36,254 nucleotides of DNA, taken from contig CAMYIQ010000320.1 of assembly GCA_947258465.1 (NCBI GenBank), positions 1-36,254 on the forward strand, written 5' to 3'. This document shows, piece by piece, positions 16,453 to 24,824 of this stretch. Below the pieces are notes generated by a model that was given only the letters and a program-made list of their open reading frames with translations, searched no databases and had not been told where the DNA came from. Source of the stretch: an uncultured Erythrobacter sp. Its GTDB lineage: Bacteria; Pseudomonadota; Alphaproteobacteria; Sphingomonadales; Sphingomonadaceae. A program made the position numbers and the translations under genes. Position 1 is the first letter of the stretch, and the number at the start of each line of letters is the position of its first letter.

Positions 16453-17067
16453 TCAGGCTTCACCCGAGGCCTCTTTATCATCCTCGTTTGTGTCCGAATC
16501 ACCGGCTGCGGGGCCTGAGATCAGCTCTTCATAGGCATCCTCTACAGGATCGAGCAGGCCGGTCGCCCGCAATTCGGCGATTCCGGGCAGGTCGCGGCGA
16601 CTCGACAGGCCGAAATGATCGAGAAATTCGGGCGTTGTCGCATAGATCGTCGGGCGCCCCGGCACTTCGCGCCGTCCGGCAATCTTCACCCAGCCTGCCT
16701 CCATCAGCACGTCGAGCGTGCCACCCGATGTCTGCACCCCGCGAATCGATTCGATCTCGGCGCGGCTGACCGGCTCGTGATAGGCGATGATCGCCAGCAC
16801 TTCGGTCGCCGCGCGGCTCAGACGGCGGAGCTGTTCTTTCTCGCGGCGCAGAAGATGCGCCAGATCGGGTGCCGTCTCGAAATGCCAGCGTTTGCCGCGC
16901 TCGACGAGCTGGACGCCGCGTTTTTCGTAATCTTCGGCGACACTGCGCAATGCCGCGCGCACATCGCCCACCGCTGCATCGCCGAGAAAGCCCGCCAGTG
17001 CTTCCGCCGTCATCGGTTCTTCCGCAGCGAACAGCGCGGCTTCGACGGCGCGGGCGAGTTCGTCCAT
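16453..17067 (-). CDS. scpB: Segregation and condensation protein ScpB
   Basis: 204 residues from ATG 17067. The longer open frame towards 17598 is a shadow of scpA. ScpB is a dimeric winged-helix kleisin partner that binds ScpA and regulates the SMC complex in chromosome condensation and segregation. Family text is LARAVEAALFAAEEPMTAEALA at the N-terminus (given here in two parts: LARAVEAALF, AAEEPMTAEALA), then LSRAATEVLAIIAYHEPVSR and IESIRGVQTSGGTLDVLMEAG (conserved RGV), and GRPTIYATTPEFLDHFGL. The acidic tail is typical. Its ATG shares one base with the scpA TGA, indicating translational coupling and balanced synthesis of the two subunits. Confidence 0.95.
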   Translation of the reverse strand: MDELARAVEAALFAAEEPMTAEALAGFLGDAAVGDVRAALRSVAEDYEKRGVQLVERGKRWHFETAPDLAHLLRREKEQLRRLSRAATEVLAIIAYHEPVSRAEIESIRGVQTSGGTLDVLMEAGWVKIAGRREVPGRPTIYATTPEFLDHFGLSSRRDLPGIAELRATGLLDPVEDAYEELISGPAAGDSDTNEDDKEASGEA

Positions 17068-17876
17068 CAGCCGGGCATCCGGCGCAGGCGCAGGGGGCCG
17101 AAAGTATCCTCCTGCTGCAATTCCGCCTTGCCCAGCCGCGCCAGTTCGAGCGCGGCAACGAAGCTCGATGCCAGCGCCGAGCGCTTGAGCCGCGGTTCGG
17201 CATGTGGCGGAAGGAAATCGCGCAGTTCTATCCAGTCCAGCGTCACGCCGAGCATGTTGGAGACCCGGTCCAACGCGGATTCGAGCGTCATGACGGGCCG
17301 CTCGCGGACCATGTGGATGGCAGGCGCGGTGCGGGCTTTCACACGGCCATAAGCCTCGATCAACGCGAATTGGTCGCACCGCCATTTGGTCTTGCGGGCG
17401 ATCTCGAGCCCTTCGGGATTGCCTCGCAGGAACACGTCGCGCCCGATCCGGTCGCCGCCCATCAGACGCGCCGCCGCATCGCGCATTGCGCCAAGACGCT
17501 GGAGGCGCAGTTGCAGTTTGAGCGCGAGTTCCTCGGGACTGGGGTCTTCCTGCTCTTCCTTTGGCAGAAGCATCGCCGATTTGAGATAGGCCAGCCATGC
17601 CGCCATCACGAGATAGTCAGCGGCCAGTTCGAGCTTCAGCGCCTCGGCGCGATCGATATAGCCCAGATACTGGTCGACCAGCGCCAGGATCGAGATCGAC
17701 CGCAAATCCACCTTTTGCCGCCGCGCGAGGTCGAGCAACAGATCGAGCGGTCCTTCCCACCCGTCGAGTTCGAGATAGAGCGCATTTCCGTCGCCCGGCC
17801 CGTCCCGCGCGATGCCGTCCCATTCCTCCTGCGTGCCCGGATCGGGGTCGGCGAACAGGAGACCATCGCTGGTCAT
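17067..17876 (-). CDS. scpA: Segregation and condensation protein ScpA
   Basis: 269 residues. This is the kleisin subunit bridging the SMC heads. The N-terminal signature is LYLELDGWEGPLDLLLDLAR followed by QKVDLRSISILALVDQYL; the central block is AADYLVMAAWLAYLKSAMLL, and a C-terminal winged-helix segment binds the second SMC head (about 190-265). The N-terminal ~30 residues are acidic and variable. Its ATG overlaps the nagZ stop by four bases (ATGA), and its stop overlaps the scpB start, so nagZ, scpA and scpB are probably translated in series from one transcript. Confidence 0.95.
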   Translation of the reverse strand: MTSDGLLFADPDPGTQEEWDGIARDGPGDGNALYLELDGWEGPLDLLLDLARRQKVDLRSISILALVDQYLGYIDRAEALKLELAADYLVMAAWLAYLKSAMLLPKEEQEDPSPEELALKLQLRLQRLGAMRDAAARLMGGDRIGRDVFLRGNPEGLEIARKTKWRCDQFALIEAYGRVKARTAPAIHMVRERPVMTLESALDRVSNMLGVTLDWIELRDFLPPHAEPRLKRSALASSFVAALELARLGKAELQQEDTFGPLRLRRMPG

Positions 17877-18895
17877 GCGGCACGGTCTTCGGCGATTGCC
17901 AGCAGGGCATCGCGTTTCGCGAGCAGCGCTTCGGTATCGATACCGTCTTGCGCGTCACGCATGGCCGCGTGCACGCATTCGAGCCGCTCGCGGGTCTTCG
18001 CATTCATGCTTCCGCAGCGTTCGGCGATTGCACGCTGATCGTCCATTCTCGCCCAGCAATTCAGTACGATGTCGCAGCCTGCCTCGAGCGCGCGGACCGA
18101 ACGCTCGGCGATAGTGCCGTCCAGCGCCTCCATGTCGATATCGTCGGACAGCAGCAGACCGTCGAAACCGATCTTCCCGCGGATGATCTGGCTGATAACG
18201 GTTTTCGAGAGCGTTGCCGGGTTTTCCGCGTCCCATGCCTCGAACACGATATGCGCGCTCATCCCCAATGGATGAGCAGCCAGCGTGCGGAACGGCTCTA
18301 TGTCGATCGCAAGTTCCACATCGCTGGCGGTGACATGCGGCAGCTCCTTGTGCGAATCGCAGGTCGCACGGCCATGCCCCGGCATATGCTTGAGGCACCC
18401 CACGATGCCCGCACGGTCCATCCCGTCGAGCACCGCGCGGCCGAGCGCCGCGACCTGCATCGGTTCGCTGCCCAGCGCCCGGTCGCCGATCACATCGTCG
18501 GTTTCGGGGCGACGGACATCGAAGGGCGCGTGAAAATCGACCGCTATGCCCATTTCCGAAAGCTCGCGGCCCATGGCCTCGGCATTGACGCGTGCGGCCT
18601 CGATTGCGGAAGCGGGAGCAATATCCCACAGCCTGGCAAATGCCTCGCCAGCGGGATAGCGCTGCCATTCAGGCGGTTTCATCCGGGCGACGCGGCCACC
18701 TTCCTGGTCGATCGAGAGTATCAGGCGATCGCGGCCATGGATCGCGCGCAGATCGTCGGTCAGCTTGCGCAACTGATCGCGGTTATCGCAATTGCGCGCG
18801 AACAGGATATAGCCCGCCGGATCGGCCTCCTTGAAGAAGGCGCGTTCCTCGGCTGTCAGGTCGAGGCCGGAAATGCCGAAAATGGCGGGCGTCAT
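17873..18895 (-). CDS. nagZ: Beta-N-acetylhexosaminidase NagZ (glycoside hydrolase family 3)
   Basis: 340 residues from ATG 18895; the open frame to 19522 is out-of-frame SPOR-protein sequence. A cytoplasmic single-domain GH3 enzyme that removes GlcNAc from anhydro-muropeptides in cell-wall recycling. Visible blocks are SIDQEGGRVARM (about 61-72), GIAVDFHAPFDV, CLKHMPGHGRA with the mobile-loop catalytic His174, and LLLSDDIDMEAL with the nucleophile Asp251. No signal peptide is present, as expected for a cytoplasmic enzyme. It lies 71 bp after the SPOR gene and overlaps scpA by four bases. In organisms with an AmpR/AmpC system NagZ products influence beta-lactamase expression; no such genes are in this window. 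Confidence 0.95.
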   Translation of the reverse strand: MTPAIFGISGLDLTAEERAFFKEADPAGYILFARNCDNRDQLRKLTDDLRAIHGRDRLILSIDQEGGRVARMKPPEWQRYPAGEAFARLWDIAPASAIEAARVNAEAMGRELSEMGIAVDFHAPFDVRRPETDDVIGDRALGSEPMQVAALGRAVLDGMDRAGIVGCLKHMPGHGRATCDSHKELPHVTASDVELAIDIEPFRTLAAHPLGMSAHIVFEAWDAENPATLSKTVISQIIRGKIGFDGLLLSDDIDMEALDGTIAERSVRALEAGCDIVLNCWARMDDQRAIAERCGSMNAKTRERLECVHAAMRDAQDGIDTEALLAKRDALLAIAEDRAA

Positions 18896-18966
18896 GCACG
18901 GCACGGTGAAGCCAACACCCCGGCCGCGCAAGCGCGCGCCGTGTGGCAAGTGTGGAAATTCAGCAG

Positions 18967-19662
18967 CTACTTGACGAAACAGGCGAGCCCGTCGGCCTTG
19001 AGCGCAGCGCATAGCCGGTTGGCGGAGGCGCGATCGCCGGCCAGCGCCTGCAGGCGATAGACGCGGCCGATATCCACCTGAGCCTCGACCACGCGGTGCT
19101 TCACCCCATTGAGCGCTTCGGTCTGGCGGATCAGGTTCGACCACGCGGCCTGGGCATCGGCGCGGCGTGGATAGGCACCGACCTGAACCGCCGTTCCGGG
19201 TGGAGGCGCGCTGCGGCTTCCCGCATTGACTGTCGAGGCGATAGTGGGGCTGGCAGACTCGCCCGAATCCGCCGCAGGAGCGGCAGTCGGCTCGGCCAAC
19301 TTTCCTTCGCGCGTCTGCCCCTCGCCCACGGCAAAGCTCGTGTCGCCCGTCCCGGCGAATGTTTTGCCGCCCGGGTTTTCGGGCTTGGTCTTGTACGGCT
19401 CGTCCGGCGCGGCGATTACACTGCCGTCGGCCGGGGGTTCGTCGGAAGCTTGGTTGGAGAAGAACCAGATTCCGCCAATGACCACGGCGAGCAGAGCCAG
19501 CGCAAGCGCGCCCATGAGCCACAGGCGCGACGTGTCGAAGCCCGCTGCTTCGTCTTCGTCCTCACCTGCTTCGAGCCATGGCAGACTTTCGTCATCGGCA
19601 AGGTCCAACTGGCCCTCAGCCTCCCAATCCTTGTCCGTATCGTAGGGCGTCGACGCCACCAT
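18967..19662 (-). CDS. SPOR domain membrane protein
   Basis: 231 residues from ATG 19662, which has GAGGAG at an ideal 8-base spacing. A GTG at 19668 overlapping the argS stop is possible but only two bases from that site. An acidic cytoplasmic segment (1-45) is followed by one transmembrane helix (about 47-68), a Pro/Ala/Ser-rich periplasmic linker, and a C-terminal SPOR domain (about 153-231: TAVQVGAYPRRADAQAAWSN through VYRLQALAGDRASANRLC). SPOR domains bind denuded peptidoglycan glycans at the division septum, so a septal role is expected. Position between argS and nagZ is conserved in many alphaproteobacteria (family knowledge). Confidence 0.92.
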   Translation of the reverse strand: MVASTPYDTDKDWEAEGQLDLADDESLPWLEAGEDEDEAAGFDTSRLWLMGALALALLAVVIGGIWFFSNQASDEPPADGSVIAAPDEPYKTKPENPGGKTFAGTGDTSFAVGEGQTREGKLAEPTAAPAADSGESASPTIASTVNAGSRSAPPPGTAVQVGAYPRRADAQAAWSNLIRQTEALNGVKHRVVEAQVDIGRVYRLQALAGDRASANRLCAALKADGLACFVK

Positions 19663-19664
19663 GC

Positions 19665-21404
19665 TCACATCTCCTCGACCGCTTCGACCCCCAGGATCGC
19701 AAGGCCGTTGCGAATAACCTGCCCGACCTGCGTAGCCAGGAACAACCGCGCTGCAGTCAGTTCGGGATCGCTCTCCTGGATGATCCGCTTCGACGGATCG
19801 TCATTACCCGCATTCCAGAAACTGTGGAAGGCGGCAGCAAGATCGCCGAGGAAAAAGGCAATGCGATGCGGTTCGCGCGCCTTGGCGGCGGATTCGACCA
19901 CGCGCGGGAATTGCGAAGCCTCGCGCACCAGCGCAAGTTCGTCGTCGCCGAGACGGTCGAGATGCGCATCGCTCGGCTCGACGCCCGCCTTGCGCAGGGT
20001 CGAATGGATACGCGCATGCGCATATTGAAGGTAGAAGACCGGATTGTCCTTCGAGGCTTCGACCACTTTGGCGAAGTCGAATTCCATCTGCGCGTCGGGC
20101 TTGCGAGTGAGCATGGTAAAGCGCACCACGTCCTTGCCGACCTCGTTCACGACATCGGCCAACGTGACGAAAGTACCCGACCGCTTGGACATTTTCACCG
20201 GCTCGCCGTCGCGCAGCAGCTTGACCATCTGCACCAGCTTGACGTCGAACGGCACGTCGCGACCGGCGCCCTTGGTCAAGGCAGCGACGGCGGCCTTGAT
20301 CCGCTTGACCGTGCCGGCATGGTCCGCGCCCCAGATGTCTATCAGCGCGTCGGCCTTTTCAGCCTTCTGGAAGTGATAGGCGAGGTCGGCCCCGAAATAG
20401 GTCCAGGCCCCGTTCGACTTCTTGATCGGACGATCCTGGTCGTCGCCGAATTCGGTCGAGCGGAACAGCGGCAGTTCGACCGGCTCCCAATCTTCGGGCG
20501 GGGCTTTGCCCTTGGGCGCTTCGAGCACGCCATCATAGACGAAACCGTGTTCGCGCAGCCAGGCCTCCGCCGCCTCGGGCTTCTTTGCCGCCTGCAATTC
20601 GGCTTCGGAGGAAAACAGATCGTGATGGATGCCGAGCAGCGACAAATCCTCGCGGATCATATCCATCATCGCGGCGACCGAACGCTGACGGAACAGTTCC
20701 AGCCATTCACCCTCGGGCGCATCCTTGTAGGCCGGGCCGAACTCCTGCGCGAGCCGTTCGCCCACCGGTTTCAGATAGTCGCCTGGGTAAAGGCCCTCGG
20801 GAATTTCGCCGATATCGTCGCCCAGCGCCTCGCGATACCGCAAATGTGCCGAACGGGCGAGCACATCCACCTGGCCGCCCGCATCGTTGACGTAATATTC
20901 GCGCGTGACACGGTGGCCCGCCCATTCGAGCAGGCCCGACAGCGCATCGCCCACCACCGCGCCGCGGCAATGGCCCATATGCATCGGGCCGGTCGGATTG
21001 GCCGAGACATATTCGATATTGACCGTCTGGCCCTTGCCCATATCGGAACGGCCGTAATCCTGGCCGAGATGCGCGATGGCGAGCAATTCGCGGCGCCATG
21101 CTTCGGGCGACAAGCGCAAATTGATGAAACCCGGCCCGGCGATTGTCGCCTCGACAATATCGGGTTCGCGCTCGAGATGCTCGACGATCTTCTCGGCCAG
21201 CGCGCGCGGATTGGTCTTCGCCTGTTTGGCGAGGACCATCGCCGCATTGGTCGCCAGATCGCCATGCGAAGGATCGCGCGGCGGTTCGACCGTCACATTG
21301 GCGCGCGGCGTGTCGGCGGGCAGAACGCCCTCCATTTCGAGAGCGTTCAATACCGCGTCGATGCGGGCCACGAAGGCCGCGTGAAGTGTCTGCATGTCAG
21401 CCAT
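19665..21404 (-). CDS. argS: Arginyl-tRNA synthetase
   Basis: 579 residues, normal length. A class I aminoacyl-tRNA synthetase charging tRNA-Arg. The N-terminal Add-1 domain (about 1-95) recognises the tRNA D-loop. The HIGH-type signature is HMGH at 142-145 within SANPTGPMHMGHCRGAVVGD. The second signature is VKMSKRSGTFVTLADVV at about 395-410, with a true KMSK, which many ArgRS lack. A DALR anticodon-binding domain forms the C-terminus (FYLQYAHARIHSTLRKAG onward). Stop TGA is followed by the SPOR gene start within two bases. The next gene upstream, a lipoprotein, ends 47 bp before. Confidence 0.96.
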   Translation of the reverse strand: MADMQTLHAAFVARIDAVLNALEMEGVLPADTPRANVTVEPPRDPSHGDLATNAAMVLAKQAKTNPRALAEKIVEHLEREPDIVEATIAGPGFINLRLSPEAWRRELLAIAHLGQDYGRSDMGKGQTVNIEYVSANPTGPMHMGHCRGAVVGDALSGLLEWAGHRVTREYYVNDAGGQVDVLARSAHLRYREALGDDIGEIPEGLYPGDYLKPVGERLAQEFGPAYKDAPEGEWLELFRQRSVAAMMDMIREDLSLLGIHHDLFSSEAELQAAKKPEAAEAWLREHGFVYDGVLEAPKGKAPPEDWEPVELPLFRSTEFGDDQDRPIKKSNGAWTYFGADLAYHFQKAEKADALIDIWGADHAGTVKRIKAAVAALTKGAGRDVPFDVKLVQMVKLLRDGEPVKMSKRSGTFVTLADVVNEVGKDVVRFTMLTRKPDAQMEFDFAKVVEASKDNPVFYLQYAHARIHSTLRKAGVEPSDAHLDRLGDDELALVREASQFPRVVESAAKAREPHRIAFFLGDLAAAFHSFWNAGNDDPSKRIIQESDPELTAARLFLATQVGQVIRNGLAILGVEAVEEM

Positions 21405-21451
21405 GGCGCGCGCCTAGACTATCGGCGCAAAATGGCAAGATGCGAGCGCGC

Positions 21452-22105
21452 CTAGCGCGTGGCGTTGTAGCGGAGCTGGTCTTCGGTCAGTTGAAACCCG
21501 ATCAGCAGTTCGAAGGTGGCCCGCTGCACCGCTGCGCGCACGGCCGGATCGGCCAGCGGATCGAGTGCGGCGTCGGGATCGCCGGCCTTGCGCTTGCGGG
21601 TGATCTGTTCGCGAATATCGGCCGGAAGCGTCGCGGCGCCGCGATCGACATAGGCCCCGGCAGTGCCCCGCGCCTGAGTGCGTTCCTGCCCGTCGGCGAA
21701 TTGCAGGGTCACGCTTCCGACACGCTTCGTCACCACGGCGGAACCGCCACGGACCACGGTCGAAAAATACGGCAACGTAACTGACCGGGCGCCCCGCGTA
21801 TCGGCACGGCGCGCAACCACATCGAACGTCGCTTCGGTATACACCCGGTCGCCCGTTTCTTCGTTGCAGCTCGAACGAAGATTGGTGATCGCCGCCGTCA
21901 CGTCGAGATCCGCCATCGTGGTCGAAGCCGGGGTGCGAAAAGTGGTGATATCGCCGGTGTAATCGGGAATTCCCACGGCCGGACACGTCGTCCTGACGGC
22001 GGAAATGCCGACGCCCTGATCGACGACCAGTTCACCTTCCCTTGCGCAACCGGCCAGCGCCAGGCCAAGGGCAAGCGCGGGAAGAAGGCGAGTACGGATG
22101 GTCAT
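21452..22105 (-). CDS. Putative lipoprotein of unknown function
   Basis: 217 residues from ATG 22105, which is preceded by AAGGGA. An in-frame ATG at 22141 adds 12 residues before the signal peptide and is less likely. Signal peptide LLPALALGLALAGC ends in a good lipobox with Cys20; residue +2 is Ala, so outer-membrane sorting is expected under the E. coli rule. The mature part contains a cysteine pair (TTCPAVG and RSSCNEE) and a beta-rich segment with VYTEATFDVVARRAD. The C-terminal third is helical (AAVQRATFELLIGFQLTEDQLRYNATR region). I do not recognise a named family. It is the probable first gene of the run leading to argS and diverges from ispH across 97 bp. Confidence 0.82.
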   Translation of the reverse strand: MTIRTRLLPALALGLALAGCAREGELVVDQGVGISAVRTTCPAVGIPDYTGDITTFRTPASTTMADLDVTAAITNLRSSCNEETGDRVYTEATFDVVARRADTRGARSVTLPYFSTVVRGGSAVVTKRVGSVTLQFADGQERTQARGTAGAYVDRGAATLPADIREQITRKRKAGDPDAALDPLADPAVRAAVQRATFELLIGFQLTEDQLRYNATR

Positions 22106-22202
22106 GCGGCTAATTTCCCTTTTACGGTCATTCGAATTCATAGCCCCGCGAGGCTGCGGCTTGCCCTAGCTTGGCCCGCACGAAAGCGCTAGAGGGCGAC
22201 AC

Positions 22203-23186
22203 ATGAATGCCCCCTTTCCATCCACGCCTGCCGTTTCCGATGGCGACCCGCGCCTCCCGCTCAAGCTGCTGATCGCGGCGCCCCGCGGCTTTTGCGCCGG
22301 TGTCGATCGGGCGATCGAAATCGTCGAGCGGGCACTGCAGAAATACGGAGCCCCGGTCTACGTCCGGCACGAGATCGTGCACAACCGGTACGTTGTCGAC
22401 AGTCTGAAAGCCAAGGGTGCAATCTTCGTCGATGAACTGGACGAGGTTCCTGACGACGCACCGGTCGTGTTCAGCGCGCATGGTGTTCCCAAAACCGTCC
22501 CGGCAGAGGCCGAGCGGCGCAAGATGCTCTATGTCGATGCGACCTGTCCGCTGGTGAGCAAGGTCCACCGCCAGGCCGAGCGCCAGATCGAGAAGGGGCA
22601 GCATATCCTGTTCATTGGCCATTCCGGCCATCCGGAGGTCATTGGAACGATGGGCCAGGTGCCCGAGGGCCAGATTACTCTGGTCGAGACCGTCGAGGAT
22701 GTCGCGAAACTCGAATTCTCGCGCGACGATGCGCTGTCCTATCTCTCGCAAACCACGCTGTCTGTCGATGATACGCGCGATATCATCCGTGCCTTGGAAA
22801 AGCGGTTCCCCCGGATCGTCGCGCCCAAGGCGGAGGACATCTGCTACGCAACCAGCAACCGGCAGGCCGCCACCAAGCAGATCGCGGCGAGCTGCGATCT
22901 GGTACTGGTCATCGGTGCGCCCAATTCCTCGAACTCGCTCCGGCTCGTCGAAGTCGCCGACCGGATGGGCACCGAGGCGAGGCTGATCCAGCGCGCCGAC
23001 GAAATCGATCCGAGCTGGCTCGAAGGCGTCGGCACTGTCGGCCTCACCGCCGGGGCGTCGGCTCCGGAAAAGCTGGTGCGCGAGGTCGTCGATCGTCTGT
23101 CTGACTGGCGGCTGGTCGACGAGGAAGTAATTACCACGGCCGAAGAGAACATGATCTTCAAGCTCCCCCGCCAACTCACCGAATAA
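22203..23186 (+). CDS. ispH: 4-hydroxy-3-methylbut-2-enyl diphosphate reductase (IspH/LytB)
   Basis: 327 residues. Last step of the non-mevalonate (MEP) isoprenoid pathway, converting HMBPP to IPP and DMAPP with an iron-sulfur cluster. The three cluster cysteines are visible: C31 in PRGFCAGVDRA, C115 in VDATCPLV and C214 in EDICYAT. The motifs YVRHEIVHN (substrate His), FSAHGVP and GHSGHPEVIGTMGQ are all present, as is the SSNSLRL substrate loop. GAGGG precedes the ATG by about nine bases. It diverges from the lipoprotein gene and is followed after one base by thrB. The enzyme is probably essential. A lineage that makes carotenoids, as many Erythrobacteraceae do, would need the pathway strongly. 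Confidence 0.96.
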   Translation: MNAPFPSTPAVSDGDPRLPLKLLIAAPRGFCAGVDRAIEIVERALQKYGAPVYVRHEIVHNRYVVDSLKAKGAIFVDELDEVPDDAPVVFSAHGVPKTVPAEAERRKMLYVDATCPLVSKVHRQAERQIEKGQHILFIGHSGHPEVIGTMGQVPEGQITLVETVEDVAKLEFSRDDALSYLSQTTLSVDDTRDIIRALEKRFPRIVAPKAEDICYATSNRQAATKQIAASCDLVLVIGAPNSSNSLRLVEVADRMGTEARLIQRADEIDPSWLEGVGTVGLTAGASAPEKLVREVVDRLSDWRLVDEEVITTAEENMIFKLPRQLTE

Positions 23187-23187
23187 C

Positions 23188-24144
23188 GTGGCCGTCTATA
23201 CCCACCTCGGTGCGGAGGAGCTCGCGCGGCTCATCGCGCATTACGATGTCGGCGATCTGGTTTCCGCCAAGGGCATCGCGGAAGGCGTGTCGAATTCGAA
23301 CTGGCTGGTGGAAACGAGCGAAGCTCGTTTCATCCTCACCATGTATGAACGGCGGATCGACACGGCGGATCTGCCTTTCTTCCTGGGTCTGCTCGATCAC
23401 CTTTCGGAGGCCGGTTGCCCGGTGCCGCGCACGATCCACGACACTGCGGGCAATGCCTGGCGCATGGTCGATGGCAAGGCAGTGGCACTCATCGAATTTC
23501 TGCCCGGCGTTTCGCCGACCAGCCCGGAGCCTGCGCAAGCCCGTGCGGTAGGACGCGCGCTGGCGCGGGCACACTTGACAGCCCGCGATTTCCCCATGGC
23601 GAGGGTCAACGATCTCGCTCCGGCCGATATGCTCGGCATCTTGCGGCAATGCGGAACAGCCGCCCTGCACGGCATCGATACGGAGCTTCCGGCCATTCTC
23701 GAGATCGGCGCGGGTATTTTACGCAAGTGGCCCGAACGATTGCCGGAATCGATCATCCATTCCGATCTTTTCCCGGACAATGTGCTGATGCTCGGCGATC
23801 GGGTCACGGGAATGATCGACTTCTATTTCGCCTGCACCGGCGCCATGGCTTACGATCTGGCGGTTACCCACGCGGCCTGGTGCTTCGATGCGCGCGGAAC
23901 GCGGTTCGACGATGGGCTCGGCCGCGCGCTTGTCGAAGGCTATGAAGAAACCCGTCCGCTGACCGATAGCGAACAGTCGGCCCTCCCCTTATTGGCCGAA
24001 GGAGCCTGTCTGCGATTTATCGCCAGCCGCGCGCAGGACTGGCTCGAAACGCCCGAGGATGCGTTGGTCGAACGAAAGAACCCGATGGATTTTATGCGGC
24101 GACTGGCATTCTATCGCGCGGCAGGTCAGAGCGCCTTCGCATGA
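23188..24144 (+). CDS. thrB: Homoserine kinase, type II (APH/choline kinase fold)
   Basis: 318 residues from GTG 23188, one base after the ispH stop. Phosphorylates L-homoserine to O-phospho-L-homoserine, the step before threonine synthase. This is the aminoglycoside-phosphotransferase-fold ThrB of proteobacteria, not the GHMP-kinase type of E. coli. Visible signatures are GISxGVSNSNW-like GIAEGVSNSNWLVET, LIEFLPGVSP, and the catalytic loop IIHSDLFPDNVLM followed by GMIDFYFACTGAM, the equivalents of the kinase HxDxxxxN and DFG-like Asp. It overlaps rnhA by four bases (ATGA). Product threonine feeds IlvA, encoded elsewhere in the window. Confidence 0.95.
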   Translation: MAVYTHLGAEELARLIAHYDVGDLVSAKGIAEGVSNSNWLVETSEARFILTMYERRIDTADLPFFLGLLDHLSEAGCPVPRTIHDTAGNAWRMVDGKAVALIEFLPGVSPTSPEPAQARAVGRALARAHLTARDFPMARVNDLAPADMLGILRQCGTAALHGIDTELPAILEIGAGILRKWPERLPESIIHSDLFPDNVLMLGDRVTGMIDFYFACTGAMAYDLAVTHAAWCFDARGTRFDDGLGRALVEGYEETRPLTDSEQSALPLLAEGACLRFIASRAQDWLETPEDALVERKNPMDFMRRLAFYRAAGQSAFA

Positions 24145-24584
24145 AAAAAGTCGAAATTTTCACCGATGGCGCCTGCAAGGGAAATCCCGGTCCGGGTGGC
24201 TGGGGCGCGCTGCTCCGAATGGGGCCGCATGAGAAGGAAATCAGCGGCGGCGAAGCCGATACCACCAACAATCGGATGGAGATGACCGCTGCAATCAAGG
24301 CATTGGGCGCGTTGATCGAGCCCTGCGAAGTCGATCTCTATACCGATAGCAAATATCTGATCGATGGGATCACCAAGTGGGTCCACGGATGGAAGAAACG
24401 CGGCTGGGTGAATGCCAGCCGCAAACCGGTCCGCAATGCGGAACTGTGGCACGACCTGATCGAATTGACCGAGCGGCACAATGTCGAATGGCACTGGGTC
24501 AAAGGCCATTCGGGCCATGAAGAAAACGACCGCGTGGACCGCCTCGCCAGCGACGAGGCGGACCGTATCGCGCGCCAGGGCTAG
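24141..24584 (+). CDS. rnhA: Ribonuclease HI
   Basis: 147 residues. Degrades the RNA strand of RNA-DNA hybrids, removing primers and R-loops. The catalytic carboxylates are all present: D9 (IFTDGACKGNPG), E47 (NNRMEM), D69 (LYTDSKYL) and D133 (NDRVDRLA), along with the loop His123 (KGHSGH). The basic handle segment WVHGWKKRGW of the E. coli-type enzyme is also present. It starts inside the thrB stop (ATGA). The order ispH-thrB-rnhA is found in related alphaproteobacteria (recalled). Its stop lies within a 14-bp palindrome and faces the convergent DUF1508 gene. Confidence 0.96.
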   Translation: MKKVEIFTDGACKGNPGPGGWGALLRMGPHEKEISGGEADTTNNRMEMTAAIKALGALIEPCEVDLYTDSKYLIDGITKWVHGWKKRGWVNASRKPVRNAELWHDLIELTERHNVEWHWVKGHSGHEENDRVDRLASDEADRIARQG

Positions 24585-24589
24585 CCCTG
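24576..24589. terminator. Perfect 14-bp palindrome at convergent gene ends
   Basis: CAGGGCTAGCCCTG is self-complementary. It contains the rnhA TAG stop and ends one base before the stop codon of the convergent gene. As RNA it would give a CAGGG/CCCTG stem with a CTAG loop on either strand. No T-run follows, so a bidirectional terminator role is only a possibility. Confidence 0.35.
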
Positions 24590-24590
24590 A

Positions 24591-24767
24591 CTAGCTGTTG
24601 TCGACGACTTCGGCCCCCGGGCCGTTCTTCTTGATCGAATCGATAGCATTCTGCGCACTCGCCTTCGACGAATACCCTTCGGTCGAGAACATCACTTCGG
24701 CATTGTATTTGAAACGCACGCGGAATTCTCCCGCCTTATCCCTGTATATCTCGAAATGGTGGCCCAT
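24591..24767 (-). CDS. DUF1508 (YegP-like) small protein
   Basis: 58 residues from ATG 24767, with AAGGAG nine bases upstream; the longer frame to 24821 lacks such a site. The whole protein is a single DUF1508 repeat: HFEIYRDKAGEFRVRFKYNA, then VMFSTEGYSSKASAQNAIDS and IKKNG. The E. coli relative YegP has two tandem repeats, whereas single-repeat forms are common in alphaproteobacteria. The molecular role is unknown. It ends six bases from the convergent rnhA stop. Confidence 0.88.
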   Translation of the reverse strand: MGHHFEIYRDKAGEFRVRFKYNAEVMFSTEGYSSKASAQNAIDSIKKNGPGAEVVDNS

Positions 24768-24824
24768 CGGTCGTCGCTCCTTCTGTACGGGGTTTCGCCA
24801 CCCTAGCGCGTATCGCGCCATTGG

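Noticed and set aside
19578..21455. 625-codon + strand open frame opposite argS
   Set aside because: argS has both synthetase signatures; this is the complementary-strand echo.
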